From assembly GCA_034421575.1 (NCBI GenBank), contig DAOUKG010000035.1, positions 1 to 64,000 of the forward strand: a stretch of DNA of 64,000 nucleotides, given 5' to 3'. The notes beneath the pieces are model-generated. The model had not been told where the DNA came from. It ran no database searches and saw only the letters and a program-made list of their open reading frames with translations. A program made the position numbers and the translations under genes. Of this stretch, positions 1-7,494 are shown piece by piece; position 1 is the first letter of the stretch; each line of letters begins with the position of its first letter. The stretch is from VXLM01 sp034421575 (GTDB taxonomy: Bacteria; Chloroflexota; Dehalococcoidia; Lucifugimonadales; VXLM01).

Positions 1-67
1 CACGCACCCAACTCTCCAGCGTTGTTCGCTCGTGATCAGTCAATTCGATAACCGTTGCTACAGCCAT
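1..67 (-). CDS. Start of a possible IS630-like transposase (partial)
   Basis: An ATG at 67 opens a reading frame that runs leftwards out of the window; only 22 codons are visible. The peptide begins MAVATVIELTDHERTTLESW, which resembles the opening of IS630-type transposases and related helix-turn-helix proteins, where a 'L(S/T)..ER..LE..' segment precedes the DNA-binding helices. Upstream (75-110) lies an AT-rich imperfect palindrome with AGCG and CGCT arms, which could be an operator or an element end. The family call rests on memory of the N-terminus alone and is weak; a non-mobile HTH protein is equally possible. Confidence 0.4.
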   Translation of the reverse strand, partial: MAVATVIELTDHERTTLESWVR

Positions 68-142
68 GCGCAGAGCGTAATATATAACGCTGTACATTGC
101 AACTAAACACTAGATACCAGAGCAGTTGTCCCAAAATGAGCG

Positions 143-1237
143 TTAGTCCATCTGGAAGAGCCGGATAGCGTCCTCGTCGAACTCGAGGCCGAGTCCGGGT
201 GTCTGCGGCAACACCAGATCGCCGTCATCCAGCATGGGCGGTTCCTTATACAGTGGCAGCGACCACGGCATGTACTCAGTGTAGATGCCGTTGGGTATTG
301 CGGCCATGGCGTGACAGAGGAACTCCGGCACCAGGTGACTCACGACAGGGACGTTGAATGCCTCTGCCATGTGTGCCACCTTCATCCAGCGAGAAAGTCC
401 TCCAACACGCACGAGGTCGATCATCACGATGTCGATTGACCGCCGTTCGAGCATGTAGCGGAACGGCTCGATTCCGTAGTGGTACTCTCCTGCCGCAATA
501 GGCACCGTCAACGCGTCGGCGACGCGGGCTTGCCCCTCCAGATCGAGATGGTCTATTGGGTCCTCGAGCCAGTACAGCCCATATTCTTCCAACTGCTTCC
601 CGATGGTAACGGCCTGGTTCACTGACCATCCGCGATTGACGTCTGTCATGAGATCGATGTCGTCACCGACGGCCTCTCGCAGAACGCGGAGTCGCTCAAC
701 CTCCTTCGCCGGACTCGACTCACCACCGATTCGCAGCTTCATCGCTTTGAAGCCCTGCTCGACGAACGCTTGCGCCGCTTCAGGCATATCTTCGGGACGA
801 TGAGGTCTCCAGAAGCTGCCGCTGGCGTATACCTTAACCCTGTCGGCGAATCCGCCCAATAGCTTGTGCACAGGCTGGCCGGTCAGCTTGCCGCGAATGT
901 CCCACAACGCAACCTCGATGGCCGCAATTGCGTGAACGGCCACTCCGGCCGTCGATCCGGCGCCTGCCGCCCAGTACAGGTTGGCGACTATGCTCTCTAG
1001 GTCCATGGGATCACGTCCCACTACTTCCTCTGCAAGCGCGTCGACGGCAGCCTTGAGGGCGTTGTTCATCGCCCAGGGCACGAGGGTGGCGTGGCCCAAA
1101 CCCTCGGCGCCATCGTTCGTGCGCAACTGCAGTGTCACGAACACCGTCGCGGGCGGCTTATCGGCTATATCGGTCGAAGCGCCGGGCTCGCGTGGCACAG
1201 CGACGACGTGCGTTTCAAAACTCTGTATCTTGGACAT
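143..1237 (-). CDS. Mandelate racemase/muconate lactonizing enzyme family (enolase superfamily) dehydratase
   Basis: Enolase-superfamily enzyme of 364 residues, the usual length; such enzymes abstract the proton next to a carboxylate and here probably dehydrate or epimerise a sugar acid. A KxR pair (about 167/169) takes the place of the KxK base motif. Metal ligands follow in order: D199 (in LMTDVN), E225 (WLEDP) and E251 (AAGEYHYG). A D274-H301 dyad (VSHLVPE) places it in the mandelate racemase subgroup. I chose the ATG at 1237 because GAGG lies five bases upstream; a TTG at 1252 would add five residues. It may be cotranscribed with the small membrane peptide just upstream. The substrate is not predictable; nearby ribokinase, LarA-like and second enolase genes suggest sugar-acid catabolism. 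Confidence 0.87.
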   Translation of the reverse strand: MSKIQSFETHVVAVPREPGASTDIADKPPATVFVTLQLRTNDGAEGLGHATLVPWAMNNALKAAVDALAEEVVGRDPMDLESIVANLYWAAGAGSTAGVAVHAIAAIEVALWDIRGKLTGQPVHKLLGGFADRVKVYASGSFWRPHRPEDMPEAAQAFVEQGFKAMKLRIGGESSPAKEVERLRVLREAVGDDIDLMTDVNRGWSVNQAVTIGKQLEEYGLYWLEDPIDHLDLEGQARVADALTVPIAAGEYHYGIEPFRYMLERRSIDIVMIDLVRVGGLSRWMKVAHMAEAFNVPVVSHLVPEFLCHAMAAIPNGIYTEYMPWSLPLYKEPPMLDDGDLVLPQTPGLGLEFDEDAIRLFQMD

Positions 1238-1294
1238 CTTGGCCTCGGTCAATGAATGCTCTAGGGCACTCGGTGTGGCATAATCTGCGAGAGT

Positions 1295-1384
1295 CTACTG
1301 GCTGTTCTGAACCGCCAACACAAGAATGACGACGACTACAGGAATTATGATCATCCAGAGTATGCGTCGGGGGCTGATCTTCAC
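1295..1384 (-). CDS. Small single-span membrane peptide (29 aa)
   Basis: A GTG at 1384 is preceded by AAGGAG with a six-base gap, a near-perfect ribosome binding site. It opens a 29-codon frame ending in TAG at 1295. The peptide has a basic start (MKISPRRILW), then a run of about 17 hydrophobic residues (MIIIPVVVVILVLAV), then a short QNSQ tail, so it would be a type II single-span membrane peptide. The VLAVQNSQ ending recalls LapA-domain proteins, but it is far shorter. It is encoded just upstream of the enolase gene on the same strand. It is supported only by the ribosome binding site and composition. Confidence 0.45.
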   Translation of the reverse strand: MKISPRRILWMIIIPVVVVILVLAVQNSQ

Positions 1385-1447
1385 TGTCCGCTCCTTGTGA
1401 TGCCGTTTCGCCCAGAATCTTACCATAGGCCCCTTATCTGACCCGAC

Positions 1448-2257
1448 ATGGAATATAAGCTAATCGCCCTCGATATAGACGGCACGATACGCAGCAACGA
1501 ACATCCCCTGTCGAAGAGGACGTGTCGGGCCCTGGAAGCGGCACGCGAGGCGGGGGCGATCGTCACCATCGTCACCGGCAGGATGTACCTCTCGGCGCTC
1601 CACGTGACATCCGACCTGAATCTACAGTCGCCGGTCGCGACCTACCAGGGCGCGCACATAGCCGATCCTCTCACTCATCGGGTCATGTGGCACCGCCCTC
1701 TCACTTCGCAAATGCTGTGTGACGCGCTCGACGTTGCTGATTCCGGTGATAACGAGATACTTGCCCACCACCGAGGCCACGTCTACGTGGGTCGTACTTC
1801 AGAGTGGATCGAGGCCTACGTCGAGCGCAACCACGTTCGTGTGAACGTGGTCGACGACCTTCGCAGCCTGGGAGAGGAGGGTGTGACCAGACTCATCGTA
1901 GGTGGAGATGATGACTCCGTGGACAGGGCAACATTAACGCTGAAAGAGACATTCGACTCAAGGCTGCAGATTGTCAGATCCCTGCCGTACTTCTGCGAGG
2001 TGCTGCACCCCGACACGGGTAAAGACGTGGCGCTTGAACGGCTGTGCAAGATGCTCGGAGTTCCACGAGAGGACACCGTCGCATTTGGCAACGGAGACGA
2101 GGATGCCGCGATGATATCGTGGGCGGGACTTGGAGTCGCGATAGGCGACGGTACCGCTACTGCCAAAGCCGCTGCCGATGAGGTTGCCCCGCCGCTGGGC
2201 GAAGACGGAGTCGCGGAGGTTGTCGAGCGGTTGCTTGGCAAGGGGTTGATGGGGTAA
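1448..2257 (+). CDS. Cof-type HAD-superfamily phosphatase
   Basis: HAD phosphatase of the Cof/YbiV type (type IIB cap), 269 residues as usual. These enzymes dephosphorylate sugar phosphates or cofactors such as FMN and PLP. Motif I is DIDGTI at residues 9-14, with Asp nucleophile D9 and acid/base D11. Motif II is the TIVTGR segment near 40. A lysine around 200 (GKDVALERL) serves as motif III. Motif IV, GNGDEDAAM near 220, supplies the metal-binding acids. The gene is divergent from the small peptide/enolase pair and followed by hicBA. No strong ribosome binding site precedes the ATG; an initiation on a very short leader is possible. Confidence 0.9.
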   Translation: MEYKLIALDIDGTIRSNEHPLSKRTCRALEAAREAGAIVTIVTGRMYLSALHVTSDLNLQSPVATYQGAHIADPLTHRVMWHRPLTSQMLCDALDVADSGDNEILAHHRGHVYVGRTSEWIEAYVERNHVRVNVVDDLRSLGEEGVTRLIVGGDDDSVDRATLTLKETFDSRLQIVRSLPYFCEVLHPDTGKDVALERLCKMLGVPREDTVAFGNGDEDAAMISWAGLGVAIGDGTATAKAAADEVAPPLGEDGVAEVVERLLGKGLMG

Positions 2258-2298
2258 GCATGGGGACGCTGGATTTCCCCTACTCATAAGGTTGAGGC

Positions 2299-2307
2299 TG
2301 ATATACT
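2299..2307 (+). promoter_or_regulatory. Extended -10 promoter candidate for hicBA
   Basis: TGA immediately followed by TATACT (2302-2307) has the form of an extended -10 element, 71 bases before the likely hicB start. There is no good -35 box. It fits transcription of the hicBA pair. Confidence 0.4.
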
Positions 2308-2377
2308 GGAGCTTCAATCAGAATTGAGTGCCGCTGGAATTCACCGCGAGCCTGGACTCCAGAGAGGAGAGATGAGA

Positions 2378-2602
2378 ATGACTTCCACTATCTCAGAGCT
2401 CATATTTGAAGTAAGTGAAGACGAAATCGATGGTGGATACTCTGCCAGCGCGTTGGGATACGGCATTCACACTCAAGGCGATACGATTGAGGAACTTCGC
2501 GAGAATGTGAAAGAAGCCGTCGAATGCTATTTCGACGAAACGATGAAACGGCCGATATTTGTTCGTCTCCACTTCGTCCGTGACGAAGTCCTGACGCTAT
2601 GA
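2378..2602 (+). CDS. hicB: HicB-family antitoxin
   Basis: Short acidic protein of 74 residues with the HicB partial RNase H-like fold: two strands with 'DGGYSASALGYGIHTQGDT', then a helix 'IEELRENVKEAVECYF'. In HicBA systems this protein neutralises the HicA mRNA interferase and often autoregulates the operon. I chose ATG 2378 because AGGAG (2365-2369) lies eight bases upstream; ATG 2372 is too close to it and upstream starts lack a site. The stop overlaps the hicA start by four bases (ATGA), so translation is probably coupled. No C-terminal DNA-binding domain is visible, so autoregulation may be weak. Antitoxin-first order is the reverse of many hicAB loci. Confidence 0.85.
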   Translation: MTSTISELIFEVSEDEIDGGYSASALGYGIHTQGDTIEELRENVKEAVECYFDETMKRPIFVRLHFVRDEVLTL

Positions 2603-2841
2603 AACTGCCTCGCAACGTAAAGGGCGCCGAACTCGAGAAAGCACTTCGGCGCTTAGGATACGAGGCTACACGGCAGCGTGGTTCCCATGTTCGAGTGACA
2701 ACCCGGACAGATGGCGTACATCATGAGGTCATTCCCAGCCATAGCCCTATAGGGACCAAGACGCTGTCCAGTATTTTGAAGAGTGTCGCAAGTCATCATC
2801 GCATGAGCGTCGATGAACTGATTGCATACCTCGACCTGTAG
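2599..2841 (+). CDS. hicA: HicA-family mRNA interferase toxin
   Basis: Small basic protein (80 residues) with the double-stranded-RNA-binding-like HicA/YcfA fold: helix 'KGAELEKALRRLGYEA', then 'RQRGSHVRV' containing the catalytic histidine after GS, then 'HHEVIPSHSPIGTKTLSSILK'. HicA cleaves mRNA and arrests growth until bound by HicB. All expected elements are present and undamaged, unlike the second hicA at 16.1-16.3 kb. It follows hicB with a four-base overlap. Confidence 0.88.
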   Translation: MKLPRNVKGAELEKALRRLGYEATRQRGSHVRVTTRTDGVHHEVIPSHSPIGTKTLSSILKSVASHHRMSVDELIAYLDL

Positions 2842-2889
2842 TTCCACTCTTGCTTACCCCTGCCTTGGTAATCTCTTGAATTAGCAGTT

Positions 2890-3819
2890 ATGACCCAATC
2901 CCGTCCCAAGATCGTCGTTCTCGGCAGCATCAACATGGACTTGGTCGCTATCGCGCCGTCGCTGCCCGCGCCGGGTGAGACGGTGATGGGAAGTGAATTC
3001 GCAACACTTCCGGGTGGCAAGGGAGCCAACCAAGCCGTGGCGGCGACTCGTCTCGGTGCGGACGTACGCATGATCGGCAGAGTGGGGGACGACGTGTTCG
3101 GTCCCACGCTGGTCGAGAGCCTGCAGGCGACCGGGGTCGACGTATCGGACGTGACGACCACGGCTGACATGTCATCCGGCATTGCCGTGATCCTTCTCGA
3201 CGAAGGGCGGGAAAACTACATCGTCGGCATTTACGGGGCAAACATGGCGTGCAACGAAGTCCAGGTCGAGGCCGCGAGTCGCGCGCTCGATGGAGCCGAT
3301 GCCCTGCTGCTTCAAATGGAAATCCCCCTCGAAGTTTCCCTGGAAGCCGCCGAGATCGCTCGCCGAATGGGAGTTCGAGTCATCTACGACCCGGCTCCGC
3401 CATCGACGATTCCGCCGCAGGCCTACACGGCATTCGACATCATTGCTCCCAACCAGTCCGAGGCCGAAGTCCTTACCGGCATCACGGTAAGCGACATAGT
3501 GTCCGCTCATGAGGCGGCGAAGGTACTCAGCTCGCGGGGCGCTCCTACGGTTATCGTCAAGCTCGGTGAGGACGGAGTCGTCTATGCGTCCGGCGATTGC
3601 ACCGGCCACGTCCCCGCATTTCAGGTTGAAGCAGTCGATACCGTGGCGGCGGGTGACGGTTTCACCGGCGCGCTGGCCGTGGCTCTCGCTGAAGGACGGT
3701 CGTTGGAGGATACGCTGCGATTCGCCAATGCGGCCGGAGGGTTGGTCGTAACAAAGCGCGGAGCGCAGGACGCCATGCCCGACCGCGCCGAAGTCGAGCG
3801 GCTCCTGGACTCGGCATAG
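2890..3819 (+). CDS. rbsK: Ribokinase (PfkB family)
   Basis: PfkB-family sugar kinase, 309 residues, typical for ribokinase, which phosphorylates D-ribose at O5 with ATP. The N-terminus reads 'IVVLGSINMDLV', then the substrate-binding 'PGGKGANQA' motif around 42-50, then 'IGRVGDD'. The C-terminal ATP/anion-hole signature 'DTVAAGDGFTGAL' (about 250-262) contains the catalytic Asp. 'VKLGEDG' is also present. Related kinases for deoxyribose or other furanoses cannot be excluded. Its neighbours are sugar-acid enzymes, so a role in pentose or nucleoside salvage or sugar-acid catabolism is likely. Confidence 0.88.
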   Translation: MTQSRPKIVVLGSINMDLVAIAPSLPAPGETVMGSEFATLPGGKGANQAVAATRLGADVRMIGRVGDDVFGPTLVESLQATGVDVSDVTTTADMSSGIAVILLDEGRENYIVGIYGANMACNEVQVEAASRALDGADALLLQMEIPLEVSLEAAEIARRMGVRVIYDPAPPSTIPPQAYTAFDIIAPNQSEAEVLTGITVSDIVSAHEAAKVLSSRGAPTVIVKLGEDGVVYASGDCTGHVPAFQVEAVDTVAAGDGFTGALAVALAEGRSLEDTLRFANAAGGLVVTKRGAQDAMPDRAEVERLLDSA

Positions 3820-3869
3820 TCAAAAGCGCCGCTTTAGAGGTGTTCGCCCCCGTGGTGCGCCCGTTCGGC

Positions 3870-3875
3870 TATAAT
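3870..3875 (+). promoter_or_regulatory. -10 box candidate (TATAAT) before the LarA-like gene
   Basis: Perfect TATAAT 31 bases before the ATG at 3907. No matching -35 at 16-18 bases, so support is limited to the -10 hexamer. Confidence 0.4.
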
Positions 3876-3906
3876 CGGGTGAATCCTACCCTCAAGCGGT
3901 TCTTCT

Positions 3907-5340
3907 ATGAAAAACACTCGTACCGAGTACATTGCCTATGGAGACAGGCAGCTTCCCATCGATGTGCCTGAGCATACCCGCACCATCGTTGCCAAGCCTC
4001 CCATGCCTACCGTCCCCGACATCGAGAGTGCCGTGCGCGAGGCGATAGCGAACCCCATCGCGCACGAGCCCCTGCACAAGCTTGTAGGCCCGTCATCAAA
4101 GGTCACAATCGCATTCGACGACGCGTCGGGCTCGTACTTCCAGACCAAACGTACCGACTTTCGCCAGACTGCCATCGAGGTGATTGTCGAAGAGCTTCGC
4201 AAGGCTGGAGTCGATCTTGGAAACATCACGCTCTTGCTCTCGCAGGGACTCCACCGGAAGTTGACGCGCACCGAGATGGAGACTTTCCTCGGACGCAAGC
4301 TCGTCCTCCAGTTCGGCTACAACCAACTCTACAGCCACGATGCGGAGGACCCGGACCAGCTTGTCCACCTCGGATACACCAAGCGTCGCTGGGACGTGGA
4401 AGTGAACCGCGCGATCATCGACTCCGACCAGTTCATCTACCTCAACACGATGTGGGCGCCGTTCAACGGAGGCTGGAAGTCGACCGCGGTCGGCTTGGGC
4501 ACCTTCCGCAGCATCCGGCACCATCACAGGCCGTTCCCGATTGCGTCGGGGCAGTCGGTCGACGACCCGAAGAACTCCTCCTTCAAGAAGTTGGTCTGGG
4601 AACAGGGCGAGGTTATCAAGGACGCGCTTGAAGAGAAGGGGCGGCGAATCTTCACCATAGAGACCGTCTACGACAACGGCGATCCCCACAAAGACCTGAT
4701 CGCCATGTACGCCGGTCATCCGACCGAGGTGCACCCGCACACGTTGAAGGCGATCGACGAGCAGCTAACTGTCGACGTTGACGGCCAGTCCGACATTCTC
4801 ATCTCGGGACTGTCAAACGTCGAGTGTTACTCCAAGTTCTCCGTGATGAACCCAATCCTGGCGGCCAACCAGTCGATGGCCAATACCATCATGCAGTTCC
4901 AGGGCAAGCCGGTCGTCCGCGAGGGCGGGATAGCCATCATTGCCCATCCCTTGCACGCCCGATTCGACAGAGCGAGGTTCGCTCCCTACGTCGAGTTCTA
5001 CGAGAGGCTGCTCTCCCAAGAGCACGACCCCTACTGGCTGTGGGAGAATCACGTTGAAGACTTCGCGCACAGGCCCGAATACATCTATGGGTATCGCCAC
5101 AAGTATGCCTACCACGGCGCGCATCCTTTCTTCATGTGGAACAGCACGCTGATGCCGAAGCGCTACCTGGGCGACATCTACTTTGCCGGCGTCAAGGACT
5201 TCGACGCCGCCGAGCGTTGCGGATTCCGCGCCTTCGCGACCGTGGAGGAGGCCATCGAGGCCGCGCAGTCTGAACTAGGCAGCGACGCCAGCATCTCGCT
5301 CCTGCAGCGCCCACCGACGTTCATACCGCGCGTCTCTTAA
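3907..5340 (+). CDS. LarA-like nickel-pincer racemase/epimerase family (DUF2088)
   Basis: Protein of 477 residues related to lactate racemase LarA and its paralogs, which use a nickel-pincer nucleotide to racemise or epimerise 2-hydroxy acids. Visible hallmarks are 'IAFDDASGSY' in place of the DDxTRxTP loop, 'LLLSQGLHRKLTRTEME' (the GxHR..T segment carrying a cofactor-region histidine), then 'YSHDAEDPDQLVHLGYT' (histidine-acid pair) and 'VNRAIIDSDQFI'. The DDASGSY substitution argues for a substrate other than lactate. The cofactor genes larB, larC and larE are not in this window. It lies between ribokinase and a rhamnonate dehydratase-like enolase, so a sugar-acid substrate is a reasonable guess. 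Confidence 0.78.
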   Translation: MKNTRTEYIAYGDRQLPIDVPEHTRTIVAKPPMPTVPDIESAVREAIANPIAHEPLHKLVGPSSKVTIAFDDASGSYFQTKRTDFRQTAIEVIVEELRKAGVDLGNITLLLSQGLHRKLTRTEMETFLGRKLVLQFGYNQLYSHDAEDPDQLVHLGYTKRRWDVEVNRAIIDSDQFIYLNTMWAPFNGGWKSTAVGLGTFRSIRHHHRPFPIASGQSVDDPKNSSFKKLVWEQGEVIKDALEEKGRRIFTIETVYDNGDPHKDLIAMYAGHPTEVHPHTLKAIDEQLTVDVDGQSDILISGLSNVECYSKFSVMNPILAANQSMANTIMQFQGKPVVREGGIAIIAHPLHARFDRARFAPYVEFYERLLSQEHDPYWLWENHVEDFAHRPEYIYGYRHKYAYHGAHPFFMWNSTLMPKRYLGDIYFAGVKDFDAAERCGFRAFATVEEAIEAAQSELGSDASISLLQRPPTFIPRVS

Positions 5341-5396
5341 TGTACAACCTCAGACCGATTGTCGCTGATTTCTCTCTCGACAGGCAGACCTGGGTA

Positions 5397-5419
5397 CGGG
5401 CAGGTTTCAAACCTGCCCG
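5397..5419. terminator. Perfect palindrome between convergent genes
   Basis: Two 11-base perfect arms (CGGGCAGGTTT and its complement) separated by one base, lying between the convergent LarA-like and enolase genes. It could act as a bidirectional terminator although no T-tract follows. The same core (GGGCAGG..AAACCTGCCC) recurs at 26993-27013, so it is also a dispersed repeat. Confidence 0.5.
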
Positions 5420-5424
5420 TGTTG

Positions 5425-6537
5425 CTACAGCATCGCCTCGTTGATAGCCACGCCAAATCCCGGTCGGTCCAACGGCGTGAGATAGCCGTCGATGACCCTC
5501 GGCTCGTCCAGCCATAGCACGTCAGCCGACTCCTCCCATCGTTCGGGATGCGTCTCGGCGAGGTCCTCGCAGTCCGTCGCCGCGATGAAATGCAGGCCCC
5601 ATATCTCGCCCCCGCGATGCGGCACGACCGGCACCTCGTACTCGGCCGCAAGGTCGAGGATCCTGAGCGTCTCGGTAATCCCTCCGCACCACGCGATATC
5701 GGGCTGCCAGATGTCGAGTGCGCCTGCCATTGCAATCTGCCCGAATCCGAATCGAGTGAATTCGTGCTCGCCTCCCGCCAGGTTGACCGGATGGATGATC
5801 TCCCGCAACGCCGCCTGTTCTTCCAGGTGGTCTGGCGTTGTAACATCCTCGAACCAGTGAAAGTTGAACTCACGCAGGGCCTCGGCCATCACCTTCGTAG
5901 TCTCGAAGTCCCATGACATGTAGCAGTCGGTCATGATGAGCGCATCGTCGCCGAAGAGCGTTCGCGCCTGCCTTGCATTCTCTACGGTCTGCTGTATGTC
6001 AGCCTCAGACGCAGTTTTCCCAGGCGGGAACTTTGCGGCGGTGTATCCCATGTCCCGATACTGCTGGAGTTTTCCACCCGTAGCGTAACCGCGCACCTTT
6101 GGCTTCTGAATTCCACCGAGGAGGTCGTACACCGGCCTTCCCTGCGCCTTGCCGAGGAGGTCCCAGAGCGCCAGATCGAGGCCGCTGAGTGCCATCACCG
6201 GCAGACCCTTCCGTCCATAGGGGAGCGACAGCGCGTAGACGCGGTCCCAGAGCGTTCGTATGTCGTTAACCGTCTCGATCTCACTTCCGACCACCAGCGC
6301 GCTGAAGTGCTGGTTGACCACGAGGCACGCCGGTTCGCCGCCGCCGCCATACCCGTAGCCGACGACACCGTTGTCGGCCTCGACCCGAACGACGATCTGC
6401 CAGAAATGCGACTGCCAGACGCCTTGGGGGAGGCGCTGCCACTTGGGATAGACGGCGCTGACTTCGGTGATTTTCAATGATTCGTTCCAGTTCGTTGAGC
6501 GGGACGGTAGCGTACCAAAATCCCCCATGTCCGTCAT
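5425..6537 (-). CDS. L-rhamnonate dehydratase-like enolase-superfamily protein
   Basis: Enolase-superfamily protein of 370 residues that most resembles the rhamnonate dehydratase group, which dehydrates 6-deoxy sugar acids to 2-keto-3-deoxy acids. Shared landmarks are 'GLDLALWDLLGK' and 'PVYDLLGG' (about 119-142), K169 in 'AAKFPPG', metal ligands D204 (MTDCYMS), E230 (WFED) and E257 (AGGEHEF), then D280 in 'WQPDIAWCGG' and H307 in 'VVPHRGG'. The 'DCYMS' and 'WCGGITE' segments are the most diagnostic. It is convergent with the LarA-like gene. The first 20 residues are poorly conserved, so the true start may lie slightly downstream. Confidence 0.85.
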   Translation of the reverse strand: MTDMGDFGTLPSRSTNWNESLKITEVSAVYPKWQRLPQGVWQSHFWQIVVRVEADNGVVGYGYGGGGEPACLVVNQHFSALVVGSEIETVNDIRTLWDRVYALSLPYGRKGLPVMALSGLDLALWDLLGKAQGRPVYDLLGGIQKPKVRGYATGGKLQQYRDMGYTAAKFPPGKTASEADIQQTVENARQARTLFGDDALIMTDCYMSWDFETTKVMAEALREFNFHWFEDVTTPDHLEEQAALREIIHPVNLAGGEHEFTRFGFGQIAMAGALDIWQPDIAWCGGITETLRILDLAAEYEVPVVPHRGGEIWGLHFIAATDCEDLAETHPERWEESADVLWLDEPRVIDGYLTPLDRPGFGVAINEAML

Positions 6538-6683
6538 TCCCGCGAACGGTCTGCCCCGTACTCCGATTCCGGGCGGAATTCATTGAGGCCGGCAAGCGAG
6601 AGAACGGCGTAATCATCCAAAATTGGTATTTGGCAGCTATAGAGTGCTAGACTTCATCGCGTTTAGGGAAGCGAGGTTCGGAA

Positions 6684-7286
6684 GTGACGGCAAATCCCCC
6701 GGCGACTATTCCTGCAAGAGGCGGCAGGGCTGCCTTTATCAGGAGTGGTCAGCATGTCAAGGTTATCAATACCCATGGCCAGCAGGTGGTTGACACGTGG
6801 GCATTCAACCAGGCTGATCTACGGGAGTTCATGTCCATGGAGCATTCCAGGACGGCATTGGGCCGGATAATGGCCGATGTGGGAGACTCCATGGTGACCA
6901 ACCACAGACGTCCGATACTGACTGTGGGCGAAGACACGTCAGGCGGCATCCATGACACACTGATAGCCGCCTGCGACCGCTACCGCTACGAGCTCCTGGG
7001 CTGCCTAGAGTACCACGATAATTGTACCGATAATCTGGCCGCGGCTCTGGCCGAACTTGGTCTAACGCCCCCGGAAACCCCCAGCCCATGGAACCTGTTT
7101 ATGAACATACCCGTGAAGTCGGACGGCAGCTTGACCTTCGAGCCGCCTGTCAGCAAGCCCGGAGACTATGTGCTCCTGCGAGCGGAAATGAACTGTGTCA
7201 TCGCCTTTTCCGCCTGCCCACAGGACATTGTCCCAATCAACGGGGTTGATTGCATACCAACTGAAGCGCACTTTCAGGTGATATAG
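6684..7286 (+). CDS. DUF1989 family (urea carboxylase-associated) protein
   Basis: Protein of 200 residues matching the DUF1989 family: 'PARGGRAAFIRSGQHVKVINTHGQQVVDTWAF' near the start, then 'HSRTALG', 'DTSGGIHDTLIAACDRYRYELLG', 'HDNCTDNL', 'PSPWNLFMNIPV' and 'KPGDYVLLRAEMNCVIAFSACPQDI'. Family members sit near urea carboxylase and were linked to guanidine or urea metabolism; the family also has aminomethyltransferase-like members. Conserved Cys and His residues (HDNC, SACPQD) suggest a metal or active-site role. The start is GTG with GAGG seven bases upstream. No urea carboxylase gene is nearby, so its substrate here is open. Confidence 0.82.
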   Translation: MTANPPATIPARGGRAAFIRSGQHVKVINTHGQQVVDTWAFNQADLREFMSMEHSRTALGRIMADVGDSMVTNHRRPILTVGEDTSGGIHDTLIAACDRYRYELLGCLEYHDNCTDNLAAALAELGLTPPETPSPWNLFMNIPVKSDGSLTFEPPVSKPGDYVLLRAEMNCVIAFSACPQDIVPINGVDCIPTEAHFQVI

Positions 7287-7459
7287 CCTTGTTGCCGAAG
7301 TAGAGTTACTCCGTGTGACTGCTATCGGATCCCTTCAAAGGACGGAAAGCACTTCGATATAATTGATGTCCAGCCGCTGGTGACGCTTCGCGATTCCATT
7401 TACTGTCTCCTCTTCCACCCCACCTTCGCCCTCCTGCCACTCTCGTCTCCCCACTAGGG

Positions 7460-7465
7460 TATAAT
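7460..7465 (+). promoter_or_regulatory. -10 box candidate (TATAAT) before polA
   Basis: TATAAT 29 bases before the polA ATG. The -35 region is poor. No Shine-Dalgarno sequence is visible before the ATG. Confidence 0.4.
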
Positions 7466-7494
7466 CGCCGCACTCTCCAAGTCCGGACGCCGCG

